Part shown: one piece after another, positions 1 to 11,884 of the stretch | Layout: each line of letters opens with the position of its first letter | How positions within the stretch are numbered: position 1 is the stretch's first letter | Program-made: the position numbers and the translations under genes | Assembly: GCA_022570795.1 (NCBI GenBank) | Contig: JAKUDP010000001.1 | Coordinates: 4,092,001-4,156,000 of the forward strand | Reading direction: 5' to 3' | Origin: Sphaerulina vaccinii | Lineage: Eukaryota; Ascomycota; Dothideomycetes; Mycosphaerellales; Mycosphaerellaceae | DNA: 64,000 nucleotides | Notes under the pieces: generated by a model | The model's database searches: none | What the model saw: the letters and a program-made list of their open reading frames with translations, nothing else | What the model was told of the DNA's origin: nothing

Positions 1-422
1 TCGGCAAACCGAGCTTTTTCGGCATCATCGCGGAGGTGTACGCTTGGTCGAGGTGAAATTTGGTTCCCGAGCCCATAGCTCATCACCGGTCGTGTGAAAG
101 TAAAAGATATTGTTTTATCGAGGACGGATGTCTGTGGAAAGGGTGGACTCCCGAAATCGGTGCCAGGGACGGCCCGGTTCAACGTCACCCACTACTCTTC
201 GTCCAATTTGGGCACTGCTACCGAAACCACTACATCGACATGAAGGCAGCTTCATCGACAATAACGGAGACTCCGGCTCGTCCTATCTCTTTGCTCCGGG
301 AGCTTAGGGAAGTATGGCGCTGCTTAAGAAGATAAATACCTGGTCAGCTCCCCTCCTGAGTTCCTTCGTCTCCTAAATCCTTCGTCTCCAAATCGTGCAC
401 CTTCTCTCACCTCCCACCCAAC
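1..422. other. Intergenic sequence, no supported gene
   Basis: Open frames here are short, overlap each other and have no recognisable domain or splice structure. The stretch of about 120 bases before position 423 is pyrimidine-rich and probably holds the promoter and 5' leader of the secreted-protein gene that follows. A gene running in from the left edge cannot be excluded. Confidence 0.4.
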
Positions 423-1485
423 ATGCACCTCAGCAAGAACTCCACTGGCGTGGTGGCAGTGTTGTTTCTAGCGATCCTACCAAGCGTCCTCGCCGACCCT
501 ATTCTTGTTGGTCGAGACATGTACCAACGGATATATGATCTGTACGTTCTGTTTAATGGACCGCAAGCTCTGACTGACACAGCATAGGAATGGAATGCTC
601 GACAACTGCAATCTGGAGAAAGATAAGGCACTCGCGACTGAAAAGAGCACGCAAAGTGCTTATGACGAGGCCTTGCAGAAGTTGAATCCCGGCGGTGGCC
701 TACCTCAAACAGGCCCCAAGCATTCGGCTCGTCATGACTCTTCGCCTTCGCCTGGTGCTGAGTCATCTATGCTCCCAGTACTGGAGAAAAGAAAGCTTAT
801 CTGGCCAAACTGGTCCGATGATCCAGCTCCACTGAATGCTTGTAAAGCGGAAGCGATGAGAGCTATGGATGCCGCCAAGGCATCCGACAAGGCTCGCGAT
901 GCAAAATACTTCGAACGGATGTCCCCCATGATCAACTTCCCAGTGCCCCAGGACATCGGGTCTCTGATCCAGAGGGATTTCGATAATGTTACCGATACAG
1001 CTTCGAAGCCATCCCAACCTCGATTGACCAAACATTCGGGCGATGGGGAATATGGTGTGCTTCTGGGAGAAGTGCACTATTCTGGTAGCTCCGAGGCAAG
1101 CCCAACGCCGTCCGAATCCCGAATAATCAAGCGCGACGAAGAGCGTCGTGTTGGGTTGGGAAAAGATTACTACACTTGGCTAAGTGGTACCATGGCAGCT
1201 GGTCTGCGCAATGACCTGGATTCATGCCGCAAGGACAAGTGGGACGCATTGCAGGTGTATTTTCATGCCTTCGAAGATGTTAAAATGAAATACAACAAGC
1301 TTGTAGAGGTTGTTCGCAGGCTCAAGTCCGAAGCTTCGAGCGCAACGAAGGCATCCCCCTCGGTATCGACTTTCACCACGACAGTCACTGCTTCGACTAC
1401 GGTAACAGTCACCGCGATGGCAGCCTCTTCCCTATCAACAAGCAGTAGCCCAGCTTATGTCACGGTGATGACATTACCTGCATAA
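423..1485 (+). CDS. Secreted Ser/Thr-tailed protein of unknown function, two exons
   Basis: Exons are 423-541 and 588-1485; the 46-nt intron starts GTACGT, ends CATAG and restores frame, giving about 338 residues. The first 24 residues form a clear signal peptide: a hydrophobic core VVAVLFLAILPSVLA followed by DPIL. The body is charged and helical with few cysteines and no domain I recognise. The last 50 residues are rich in Thr, Ser and Val (TTTVTASTTVTVTA), as in O-mannosylated wall proteins. A GPI signal is not convincing because the terminal hydrophobic stretch is weak. The exon 1 start was chosen because it supplies the signal peptide and because the longest uninterrupted frame (from 595) begins mid-exon. 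Function unknown; a cell-wall or apoplastic protein is an inference. Confidence 0.72.
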
Positions 1486-1952
1486 GTTGTCGCTCTCTCA
1501 CCCTTCCTGAAGAAAGTCAAGCCAACCACACTTTCACTGTTTCAATCGGAGACCAGCGCCGCCCCCAAGACTGATACAGTCACACAATGAGTTCCCGGTC
1601 ACGATTTGTTGTGACACGAATATATCAAGGAGCCATGTCTTCTCGCTTGGGTCATCATCTCTCCAGTCATGACAACTTCGGACAAAAGCGCACGTACATA
1701 GATTGCAAGACCACGGGCGGAGATAAATGGGGTGTGAGGAGATACTCAGTGTTGCAGTGAAGCAAGTCTTCTTATTGGAACACAAAGTATGTATACAGAT
1801 ACCAAGATTGAAAGCTCTTTTTCCTGTGACCGGATATCATCATCTTCGTGTTGAACCTCAGCAATCCTCAAAGAGGGAAGGGCTTTCGGCTCCTTCAGAT
1901 CCTGACCATCTCGACCCTTCGCTAAGCCCCCTCCATCGCGGCCCCCATCTCT
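1486..1952. other. Intergenic, convergent 3' ends
   Basis: This gap lies between two genes pointing at each other and should contain both 3' untranslated regions. I see no gene, repeat or structured RNA in it. Confidence 0.4.
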
Positions 1953-2585
1953 CTAAGGACTCGTAACCAAACTCAACCGAAACAGCGCCTCCTTGTCCCA
2001 CTCTCTCGTCTCAACATCCCTCGGAACCTTGACTTCGAACTGCTTCAGGATTCCCTTCAAGTGGTCCACATCATGTCCGACCAGAAACTCCTCTCCCTCG
2101 CACATAGCATACTTCAGAGCCTGTGTCAACAGCCCAGCATCGTCGCCTGTCGGATGCTTAACCACGCCAGCCACCACTTCCTTGAGAGTCGCAGGACCTG
2201 CTGATGAAGTCTTGCCATGGGCCAACTCGTCGCAAAGATAGAAATCTGACACTCTTCCACTCGCTGGGAGTGGCTGCTGCGAGAATTGAGGACCTGGGAA
2301 CTCCTTTCCAGCATCCGCATAGATCTCCTTCGCGACAAGAGCTTGTTGCCGACACGCATCTGTTCGCTTGCGTAGTTCCTCGTGATTGAGTGAGTCTCGA
2401 GCATACAATTGAGCTTTGGCTAAAGTCGAAGGACCCCAGCCTTCGGATAGCGCTCGGTTGATGACGTCTGGGCGCTGGAAGGCGTGAGGGAAGTATGTGC
2501 ATAGTTCTCGTAGACCGATCGGGATGCCGTGTGGAAGGTCGGCGCCGGCTTTGGGTGCGGTGCTGGTAGGTGAGTCGCGGGTCAT
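1953..2585 (-). CDS. Conserved hypothetical protein
   Basis: Single exon of 210 residues from the ATG at 2585. The frame stays open upstream to 2864, but that extension is low-complexity Ser/Thr/His/Pro sequence typical of an untranslated leader, so I prefer the inner start MTRDSPTSTAPKAG. The protein is soluble, without signal peptide or membrane segment. Ordered-looking stretches are GLRELCTYFPHAFQRPDV near the N-terminus and a C-terminal half ending VPRDVETREWDKEALFRLSL. I do not recognise a family. A fungal housekeeping or regulatory protein is possible, but nothing in the sequence names a function. Confidence 0.6.
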   Translation of the reverse strand: MTRDSPTSTAPKAGADLPHGIPIGLRELCTYFPHAFQRPDVINRALSEGWGPSTLAKAQLYARDSLNHEELRKRTDACRQQALVAKEIYADAGKEFPGPQFSQQPLPASGRVSDFYLCDELAHGKTSSAGPATLKEVVAGVVKHPTGDDAGLLTQALKYAMCEGEEFLVGHDVDHLKGILKQFEVKVPRDVETREWDKEALFRLSLVTSP

Positions 2586-2978
2586 GGTGGCGATGAGGTG
2601 ATTTGCTGGACTGAAGCGTTGGTGTTGAGGAGGTACCAGGATGCGAATGCGGGAAGATTGATGTCGTGGAGTGCTAATGCAGCCGAAGCCTGTAGGCTGA
2701 CGAGGTTGTGATTGTCGGTGGTGTGCTGGTTTGATGGGAGAGGTTGTGCGAAGGAGTGGCAGCCAGTTGTGTCTTGTCGTTCCGAGAGAAGTGAATATGG
2801 TGAGTGAAGACAAGTGATAGTGAGTGAAGACAAGAGTGCAGGTGAAGACATGTGAAGATTGCAAGTGAATGATTCACATATCACGGATCACTTTCCCGCC
2901 CTTGGGTAGGTGAAGTGAATCTGAATCCATAGCTGATTCACGCTCAAGGACAATCTCCGCACAACTCATACCTCTTCC
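2586..2978. promoter_or_regulatory. Upstream region of the 1953-2585 gene with short GTGAAGACA-type repeats
   Basis: Around 2800-2870 the motif GTGAAGACA / GTGAGTGAAGACAAG recurs several times in direct orientation. It lies in the promoter of the gene read leftward from 2585. It may be a small slippage repeat or clustered binding sites. Confidence 0.35.
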
Positions 2979-4177
2979 TCATGGTCCGCCTGCGCATCTC
3001 ATCCGCAGATCCAGGCCTCGCATCTTATAGCCACCATTGATTAGGTCAAGAACGTCTCGCACATAGTCGTAACTCTTTTGGATACCCCATGCGCATACTG
3101 TGGGAGCTCCATTAAAGAATCGTACGAACGCCTTTCCATTAGACTTTGTTCGAGTTTGGGATTCGTGACTCCAGTTGAGAGGTAAGGCAAACCGTTCTCC
3201 AATCTGCAACTTCTGATTCACGGCTTCGAGGCTACGCCGCAGCCCAGCACTCATGTCAAGCTCGGCAAACAACTTACGATCAATGCATAGCTTCCGTTCG
3301 GCTCTTGCTCGCTGTACATCCCTACATCGCGCCGCAATAAAGTCGACCGATATGCAGGAAGATTCTGCTCATGGTCCAAGCGGTGGTCGTTCCACGCCAT
3401 AGACATGATGAAGTTGTGCAGCATTCGTATAGCAAGAGCTGGTGAGATCCCAAGTTCCCTAGCAGGCTCGATGATGCCGACTTGGGTTTCGATATCAGGA
3501 CGATCGTCTGGCCAGTCGTGAAGAGGGAATGGTGAGTACCAGTTTGGGTGCCACGGATGTACTTGCTTGCATCGTAGGCCGAGACGCACGAAGAAGGTCC
3601 AGTCGTCGTAGGCAAGCTTTTGGCAGCGGGTCTGGAGATCGTAGTCGATGGCGAGGGAGAAGACAAGCAGTTTCCGTAAGCGCCCGCTAGGTGTCGATTG
3701 GACAGCAAGAGTTGACTCCGTAGAATCACCAGATGTTAATGTCATTCCAGTACTACGTGCCCGCGGTTCTGCTTGATCCTCAATTTGCGGAGCGTTCGCA
3801 GATGGTGCGTAGTGTGGTGGCGGATCTTCGTCGAGGACCGGCTGCGTACGACTATCTTGCTCATTCGTGGCTTCGAACTTTGCAAAATGAGCCCCAGGAA
3901 TCCGACCACTACTTCCATCGGACTTCTTTGCAAGCCACCAGCCTCTGTTATCTGTTTCCGTTATTGAAATGATCTCGCCTTTCACGAGGCTGAGCTCGCC
4001 AACTGACCGGCCTGCGAAGTCATAGAGGACTTTGAATTGTGGGTTGGGAGGTGCAACTGATGCATGTGATTGTAGCAACATCTGCTCAACTCTCCTTTGC
4101 AAGTCAGCCGTACGTGCATTTGCAGCAGCCAGCTCGGCAATCAGCAGTCGCGCTTCCTCTTCTCTAGCGACTGCCAT
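2979..4177 (-). CDS. SH3-domain protein, two exons
   Basis: Exon 1 is 4177-3278 and exon 2 is 3203-2979; the intron starts GTAAGT and ends TTGCAG. A second AG nine bases earlier is also in frame, so the junction could differ by three residues. The product is about 374 residues. Residues 1-40 look like a short coiled coil (EEEARLLIAELAAANARTADLQRRVEQML). Residues about 49-103 are an SH3 fold with hallmarks ALYDF-like KVLYDFAG, the GWW of the RT/n-Src region (NRGWWLAKK) and a GRIPGAHF terminal strand. A Pro-rich linker follows, then a Trp/His-rich C-terminal half with no family I recognise. SH3 domains bind Pro-rich ligands, so a scaffold or cortical adaptor role is likely; the partner is unknown. 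Confidence 0.7.
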
Positions 4178-4922
4178 ATTGTAAACTCCGCGATATGTGA
4201 CAGAACTTTAAGTGCTCGAAGAAAGTCGAAGAATTGATTGTAGCGGAAGATAACAAAATCTGGCAGTACCAAGAAGTCGACGAGGCTCAGCCGTACCAAA
4301 GTGGGAATATAGGCAAGCTTTGCGCTTTACCAGAGAGCTTCAGAGTATGCTGCGCACGACTTAAGCGTCTCGTGTCAACGACGCAAGCCATGCCATCCGG
4401 GAGCTGGCAGGAGTAAGAAAGACGCAGAAGGCTATGTGTGGTCCATGGACAGCTGTCTGTTGCAACAGCCTGCTTGCGGCTAAAGCATCTCATCTACCAG
4501 CATCGCCCTCAAGATATCTCGTCTGGCCCAAGCCAGCTGCACCTTGGACTGCGCACACTCCAGCTGTATCCGGGTATGACCATCTCTTGAGACCTCTTGA
4601 ATCTTCTCAGTAGAGCCTGGTATGGACTAAATTATGCTGTGCTCTCGGCAAGCCTGGCTAGCTCGCCGTTATGACTGGCGTCCATCCATCTCATGATCCG
4701 CTCGTGCTTCCTCTTGGCCATCTTGTGATCCGGTAGCTCTGCAGCTCATGGTCCCCTCCTTACATTGTTGATGTAGCTGGCGAAGGTGAGGTCTCGCGAA
4801 CGGAACGAACGTCATTTCCCGTCCGCCAAGACTCCGGCCTTCCTCCGGCCTTCCACCGAGTTCTCCTTCTTTTCTCTTGTCAACATCAAAACATCTCCAG
4901 CGACCACCACGACCTCCTGGCA
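4178..4922. other. Intergenic sequence
   Basis: No frame here has domain content or splice support. It contains the promoter of the SH3 gene at its left side. Nothing else stands out. Confidence 0.4.
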
Positions 4923-5560
4923 TTGACCTGCCATTTTCATTGTTACTCGAGCAGCAATACAACCCGATATGGACAATCGGGACACGATCTGGTAACAACA
5001 ATACTGAAAATCAGCGAGCTGGACCGAGCGTGGCAACCAATGGAGGAGCACATTGTCCGTGACCAAACTCGATTAACCTTGCCAGCATCAACATGCCCAG
5101 CCATGGCCATGTGAAGGAGCACGATCCCTGGTCTAGCTGTTGGGACCACGCGAGAACAAAGAACTGGTTCATCATCTAGTCGCCACTATGTCCACCATGG
5201 AGAACGAGCAAGAGCATGCTCACCTTGCTCGCCAGATGAGGCCATGTGAGGAGACTATCAATGTATGGGCATTCATATTGATCAGGAGTACTGCCTTCGC
5301 CAAGCAGTCCAAGCGTCCTGGTGTTGCCGCTGGCAATGTCATAAGACGAACGATACATCACAACCAGGCAGCGCGGCAAGACATCAATTCGGACGGCTGG
5401 TGCAGGACGACCCCATGCAGCAGCAGCTCAAAGCCGTACGCAACCAGTGGAGAACTGAGTATCAAGTGAATGTTCATACCGATAACATTAAACGACTGCA
5501 ATCATTCTATGGACTAATCTACACTGTCAAGAAGACCATCAAGACCATCACTACTCGGAG
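4923..5560 (+). CDS. Possible multi-exon hypothetical gene, exon structure unresolved
   Basis: Several short stretches read like coding sequence but lie in different frames. One is around 4990-5085 (ILKISELDRAWQPMEEHIVRDQ). Another is about 5095-5180 (HVKEHDPWSSCWDHARTKNW). A third is about 5190-5260 (MENEQEHAHLARQM). The last is about 5385-5540 (FGRLVQDDPMQQQLKAVRNQ and onward). Such patches separated by short gaps fit a fungal gene with several small introns, or a decayed gene. I could not join them with convincing donor and acceptor pairs. No family is recognisable. The coordinates are outer limits, not a model. Confidence 0.28.
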
Positions 5561-5564
5561 CAAG

Positions 5565-8087
5565 TTATGGGGGACATTGCTCCGGAGGTATCCTCTCAAG
5601 TCTGTCCATCTGCCACTTGGTTTCTAGGAACTCGGAATCCTGTTTGTAGTTGTCCAAGATGGCTTGAGTTGTTTTCTCCAGCGCAACAACGACTTCTTCG
5701 ATATCCTGCTCGATCCTCGGTGTCTCGTAAGGCGCGCCTGCTCCCAATGATTCGCGCAGGCCTTGAAAGTTACTGAAAAGAGAAGAATGTTGCCGAGCGA
5801 GATCGATGCACTGCCTCCTCACAGGATCATGATCCCGCACAGCAGCCCAAAACTTCAACCGATTCGACCGACTATCAGTGGGCTTACGTGTGATGCTCTC
5901 CTCGATCAGTTGCGCATTAGAGACGAACGAACTATGTTCCCCCAGCTTCGTGCATATGATGCAGCCCTTGGGTTCCAAGACACCAATGATGAGGCCCCTT
6001 AAATTGTTTTGCATTGAGCGTGAGGACTCATTGAAGAGGCGAATGTGTGCTCGAAGACTGTCCTTCTCTGCTGCAGTCGCTCCAGTGGGTATGATAAAGC
6101 CGGCGATGAGACTCCTACGGAACGGATCACGGTCAAGGCCAACTCGACGATGCTGAACAACTACCATGGCATTCGACGGCAATTTTATCTCTTCCATCCA
6201 GTCGGGTAACTTATGCCGGATGTGGTACATTTCCTTCATATCAGCGCTCAGGCTGCCGGACTGCACCAGGTTCAGGAGGTTCATATTGGAGCCGGTCTCG
6301 CGCATCGCCGCGTACAGATGCCCAGCACGAAATCTGGTCAAGCAACACCGGTCAGCGTTGGACTCGATTGCTGCAAAGCAAGCGAGGAAGTCTCCGCATT
6401 ATGAGCAGTGTGAGATAAAGCTCGAGGAGAGCTTTCTCAAGAATGGGAAAGAATGGGAACTTGGAAGAACTCACCTGCAAAACTGGAACTCTGTGGGGCC
6501 GCCTTTATAAAGTGCCTTTTTCTCCGTGGGATCCCGCTCTCTGTGATACTCCAGTACGCACTGGTCGAAGAAGTCCCGCTCTCCTCGCAATAGTAGATTT
6601 TCGAACTTCGTCATCATTTGCACATCGTGTTGTGGAAGACTTGCCGCGATTGCCAGAGTGTAATATGTCGCGCTTTCCCCATCGAGGAACACCTTGCGAT
6701 CGTCCTTGGAGATGATTGAAGGATTGTCGAAGTAAATGGATCCACTGGCGGGAAGCTCTGATGTCCAGGGCGCAAATTCCGCCAGCGAAGTATTATACAC
6801 TGTCCTGAGCACATTCTCCATTGCTCGCAGGATCTCGGAGAATTTGACCTTGTGATACCAAGGCGCAGAGTCTCCTCGGGCCAACCTGAGCTTATTGAGC
6901 TGTGTTTCCCAGTCCGCGGGCCTGAGTCTGTCCGCTTCGTCGATGTCAACCACCGACATATTTTCAATGGCAGCGTAGGCTTCCAGTAGGTCTTGCAACC
7001 GCGGTGGCCAAGTCCGGAAGTACTGCATAATCATGGAAGTCATTTCAATGCCAGGGAGTGTCAATTGAGTGCCTTCCTTCGGCACACAAAAAATGACTTG
7101 AGCTTTGGCGAATGCGACGTGCGCTGGTCCTTTCCAGTAACGGCATGCAACGATCCAATCGCCCGTCAGCCCGCCGTCATTCATCCATCCTGGCTGACAG
7201 TATTTCTTCTCTTTCATTATCGCTAAGAAGTGCTTCTTGAAGAGTGGCAGTTCGAGCACTGCATAGACCACCTGGTTGACACCGTCATCTGGCGCAGCAT
7301 ATATGCCTGAATTGCGAGGCCCAGACAAAGTGCAACCTGTTGGGTTTCCCGTCCCCCAGTGTTTTTTGTTATTGTGCGTTGTTTGTTCACCGCATTGGAG
7401 ACAGAAACCCGTTTCACATTGGACGCACCTCATGAAGTTGCATCCATCCAGCAACTCGAACCCAATATTGCAGTTCGGGCATCTCTGATACTGAACGCCT
7501 CTCTCCTGGTCTTTGAAGGGATCTTCTTCCTTCTTAGGCGGCCTGCAGACATGTTCTGCATCGCGCCACTCTCCGCACTTCTCACAAATGAGCCCGGAGC
7601 ACTTAGAACAAGTAACCCCAGATCCTTGTGGCAGTGTGGCCATATCGCCCACAAACGCACCGCATTCGCGTCCCGGCTCAGGTGCTACTTCTTCATCTAT
7701 CGGTGCATCGATCTTGGTTGCGTCTAGAGCGTCGGCAAGACCTTCGACACTCTCACCGGCCTCATCGCTTGGCACTGGGTAACGACAATACAGACGCTGG
7801 GCCATCGGAACGCTGTACTCAATCTCTTTCTCTTCCCACCTCCTCACAAAGTCTCTCCCAAGGATATTCATGAAGTCGCGGGCTTTCAATATGGGCTCGC
7901 TAGGGCTGTACTTGGCGTAGTTTCGATAATGGGCTTCGAACTGGAGAGCGCTTTCGAATCTTGGGATGATTATTTCGTGAAAACATTCTGTGCAGATTGA
8001 ATCTTGATCTTCGCCGATGAAGAGACGGAGATGTATAGGTTTGTCCTCGGTGCAAAAGGCGTTGCAGTTGAACACTTTGTCGGCCAT
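5565..8087 (-). CDS. RING2/IBR-type zinc-binding protein (RBR E3-like), two exons
   Basis: Exon 1 is 8087-6475, exon 2 is 6333-5565; the intron is GTGAGT to GACCAG, 141 nt, and the frame closes to 793 residues. The N-terminus has a cysteine cluster (CNAFC, CTECF). Residues about 160-185 carry CSKCSGLICEKCGEW. Residues about 202-250 read RCPNCNIGFELLDGCNFMRC, CxxC, FCLQCG, then H and C, the pattern of the IBR/RING2 module of RBR ubiquitin ligases, including the GCN-M-C core. The remainder is a fungal-specific helical region. RBR ligases pass ubiquitin through a RING2 cysteine. A complete RING1-IBR-RING2 triad is not obvious, so catalytic activity is inference. The final third lacks known motifs. 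Confidence 0.7.
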
Positions 8088-8343
8088 ATTTTGTTCCCCA
8101 GGCGTGCTGGTCGATCACTGGAGTTAGAGTGCTCCAGATTGTAACTCTACTGGAGACAGGTGGGCGACAGGTCAGTACTGGGTTCATTGCTGTACTGACC
8201 ACAAAGCTAAGCATTCGAAACAAAGAATTTTCATAAGGTTGATATCAATCACGACGTTTTTGGCCATCATGATTATTTCTTTCACTGAGCCTCGCCGGAT
8301 CGGGTTGGAAGGGACCGTTCTCGATGTGCCAGTGGATGCAGCG
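8088..8343. promoter_or_regulatory. Upstream region of the zinc-binding protein gene
   Basis: Short interval upstream of the start codon at 8087. It should contain that gene's promoter; I do not see a clear TATA or other defined element. Confidence 0.3.
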
Positions 8344-8770
8344 TCAGCCTTCTAGCAAGAAGATAGGGTAAGATTCGAGATATCCGACAGTAGGACGCGT
8401 CTCGGCGCCCTCAACATGGACCAGACCATCTTGGTCATCTTCAGGCCGAAGCAGATTGAAATCTATGATTTGGCGTCCAACGAAATTCTGGTCCAGACTG
8501 CAGAGTACAGTACAATGCTGAAAGTCATAGTGCTGACTGCGAGATGAAGCGAGGATGCTATGCTGATTGAGTTGGTCTTCGTGAATCGTGATGGATATTG
8601 AACAGTCGTGGTCAACGTGCAGGCTCGGCCATACTGCCAACTTTCTGGCTCTTTACTGTGATTTTGATGACATCTGCTCCAGGGGGCTCCCTCTCGGCAA
8701 TGTCGATGTATTGAGAGTGTATGAGGGAAGAGAAGTCCTTGCAAAGTGATGTCAATCTGAATGCTTAGTC
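8344..8770 (-). pseudogene. Possible small gene or BTB-like remnant with a frame change
   Basis: Read leftward, one frame gives DFSSLIHSQYIDIAEREPPG then DVIKITVKSQKVGSMAE. Without a break, a second frame continues PSLHVDHDCSISITIHEDQL and runs to a stop at 8344. The two look like halves of one protein joined by a one-base shift near 8610. The layout of a short beta-rich opening then a Leu-rich body is vaguely like a fungal BTB domain, but no signature motif is present. It may be a real two-exon gene, a pseudogene, or chance. Confidence 0.25.
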
Positions 8771-9099
8771 AGCAAAATCTGGTCTTCGTCCTAACTTCCG
8801 GTTGTTTCTCCTCGTTGCAACAACATCACTATCATCAATTAAAGCCTCTGCAGCAATACTTGTACTTCTTCGCTTCATCCTGAGACACTACCTTGTCCAA
8901 AATCCCCCGAGAAAGATCGCAATGCAGCTTGAACGCGTGCATCTGTGCCTGTATCTAAGCGCCGAGTCCTCGGGTCTGGAACGGTCCTTGGAATCCTTCA
9001 GCCTTGTGTCTGGATAACCTCGTGCTCGCACGACTCTTCCTACCACAACATGCTTAAGTCTTTGTCTCGCCAAGGCCTGCATAGAGGACTGCAATCAGG
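8771..9099. promoter_or_regulatory. Upstream region of the NLR gene
   Basis: Contains a short pyrimidine-rich stretch around 8800-8880 and the 5' leader of the NLR gene. No convincing coding frame. Confidence 0.3.
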
Positions 9100-11884
9100 A
9101 TGACGGACGCGGCGGAAGCCCCTTCTCGAGATACGTACCACAATGAGAACCATAGCTTCAACTACGGCGGTGTCCATAACAGTGGATCCGGACCTGTGCA
9201 CAACGGCAATAACTATGGCTATGTTCATAATCACTTCGCCAATGTCTCGAATGAGGACGAGGAGATCCAACGAGACCTTTTTGTCACAGATCCTGGGATC
9301 GATCGCAAGAATCTCATATCTGCCAAAGGCAGCCGCGTGTCCGGAACTTGCCAATGGATCTTGGGACTTCAAGAGTATCAGTCATGGCTTACTGGAGATT
9401 CATCGGTCTTGGTTGTGTCCGGCGGACCAGGCAAGGGCAAAACTATGCTTGCAGACTTCCTCATCTCATCGATTGAGAACAGCCACGCGGAGGGAGGCGA
9501 AGACTGTGTGGTGTATTTCTTCTGCCTCAATGCGGAGCCATCTCGAAACAATATTGTCTCGATACTTCGCGGCCTGATCTGGCAAGCTGTAAAGCTTCGG
9601 CCAGACTTATTGCCGTTACTGAAACCGCATTTTCTACATAAAGAGAGCCGTAAGGCGGCCACGTCATCGCCGGATGTCTTGTGGTCGGTCCTGCTCGAGA
9701 TTGCATCAGCCTCTAGGGTCGGTCGAGTGCTTTGCGTGCTTGATGGCCTGGACGAGTGTGATGAAGATACCAAGCTCTTCCTAGCAAGGCATTTGCGCAG
9801 AACAAAAGCAGACTCATGTCTCCACTTTATTATATTCAGCCGACCAATACCGAGTCTGCGCAGATTCGACCAAATTAGTCTGGACGATCATGGGCCAGCG
9901 ATAAGCCACGATCTTGCAACTCATATCGATGACAGGATTGAAGAGCTCGACGACATGTTTCTGCTGGATCCCGACTTCAAGCAGAAGATACATGCCCAAC
10001 TGTCCTCAAAGGCAGAAGGGACTTTCCTCTGGATAGGCTTCGCCACGGCTGAACTTCTTCGGCAGGAGTCACAAACAAGCATGGGGGAATGTTTGCTAGA
10101 GTTGCCGGCGGGCCTGCCAGCTCTCTACAAGCGCATGTTAGACCGGATCCCAGACAGAATGGCGTCGCGATGTCGAGTTGTTCTGCAATGGGCTGCCATG
10201 GCCCGGCGGCCCCTCAGACTAGCAGAGATGGCAGAAGTTCTTAGCTTTGCGGTAGTGCGGCAAGCAGTACAGAAGCCTGAAGTACTTGATATTGTTGCCG
10301 AATGTGGTGGGATGCTTGTAATCCAGAAAGGATTCTTGAATCTGGTACACCAATCGGCGCGCGACTACCTATGCGACGAGCAACAAACGACATCTTCAGC
10401 TTGGTGGCGAATGGGATCATCAACCTCAGATGCGGACATTACGCGCATCTGTGTGGCCACGATGGAATCGAGCGTCTTGCGGCATCGCATCGTGAGCCGA
10501 GTCTTATTATTCTTTCCATACCAGGGTTTTGGTCCCGGTGAGAATGAGGCTGGATCGGTACCGCATTCGCCATTATTACCTTATGCCATTGAGAATCTGA
10601 GCGCACATGCCCGAATAGTGAAGGAGCCAGACAGCTCTATATTCGGTGAGCCCTTCTTCTATCAGGAGAATAACATAGTTCGAAAACACTGGAATGCCTC
10701 GTATCATGTGGAATCACATGGTAAAGATGACCGATATTGGCTGGCTTGCCAATACGAGATACTGCCATGGTTAAAGTATCTGCTCACAAATTGGAAAGCA
10801 AGCTCGCTTGCACCAAACCCAGTGAATATGCCGAAGGCGCGGAGCGGACTTGACGCACGGGATACACTTCTCAAAGTGGCGATAGGCAACTCCAACGTAG
10901 AAATGGCATGTTTACTCCTCGACTTCGGAGCGGAGATCAACGGGGCCGCAGGTCGACGGGCGTTACATTATGCTGTACATCCGGACCAATGGGTGCCAGA
11001 TACCTCTTTGATCCAACTTCTGATAGATCGTGGCGCGAACCTCCAAGAAAGTGATGACGAGGGCAATACCCCACTACATCACGCAGCCGAGCGCCCTGAA
11101 GTCAGCCCATTGATGTACCTACTCGAGTCGGGGGCGTTAGTCAACGCTGCAGATGAACATGTTGAAACAGCATTGATGCGCGCAACCCAGTGTCGGAGAT
11201 CTGAGGCTGTGCAATGTCTGTTGCAGCGGGGAGCGCTGGTGAACGTAAAGGACGCACAGGGCCGGACTGCATTGCACTTCGCAGTCCAAAGCTATGAGCA
11301 TGACTGGAGACATGACGTGGGTGAGACCATGAATAGTGTTGAAGCATGGGGCGGATTGCTATGCCGTAGATGACGATGGCAACATGCCTCTCCACATGTT
11401 CACCAAATACATCTCAATCCGCCATATAGACGAGGATCTCCTCCATACGGCACGGTCTCGAACAGAAAATGATTGGAGGCAAGATATACTGGATTTTCTC
11501 TCTAAGCATTTTGAGGTTTTACGCTCTGCTATGATTCGCCAGAATCCTGCTTACAAGGACCATGTTGACACGGCTTTTGTGCAGGGCTTCCCCGAATTGA
11601 AGATGGAGATGTCCTGCCAATACCGATACTATCGATACCTTCCAAGCGGTTGGGATGGGGGACAAGTTCCATTGCCTCGTGGAGCAAAATGCTGCAGGTG
11701 TAACCGTTATAACAGCCTCCGGGGGTCGGATGAAGCTATTCAGCACAACTGCTTAAACTGCGCCGAGGTCGTCTACTGCAATACTTGCTTGCAGTGGGCA
11801 TATTTCGAGCATACGAATCATCTATTCGAGACACTTGACTATGCTGGAGAGCTCCTCGAGACATGGACTATACGAAGCGAGTGA
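9100..11884 (+). CDS. NLR-type protein: NACHT ATPase plus ankyrin repeats plus C-terminal zinc motif, apparent frameshift
   Basis: From ATG 9100 the main frame gives 757 residues to 11373. The N-terminal tail (about 16-46) is rich in Asn, Gly and His (NYGGVHNSGSGPVHNGNNYG). A linker ending FVTDPGIDRKNLISAKG with CQWIL is typical of fungal NACHT proteins. Walker A is GGPGKGKT at about 108-115 and Walker B is LCVLDGLDECDED. Ankyrin repeats start near residue 590 (DARDTLLKVAIGN, GNTPLHHAAE, GRTALHFAVQ). At about 11335 the next repeat, VLKHGADCYAVDDDG then PLHMF, continues one frame over and runs to 11884, ending in a cysteine cluster (CCRCNRY, CLNCAEVVYCNTC). I found no good intron there, so it is either a real one-base frameshift or a sequencing error. 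Fungal NLRs sense non-self and can trigger regulated cell death. Confidence 0.78.

Noticed and set aside
407..1077. Minus-strand frames opposite the secreted-protein gene
   Set aside because: Antisense shadows of a gene with signal peptide and good splice sites.
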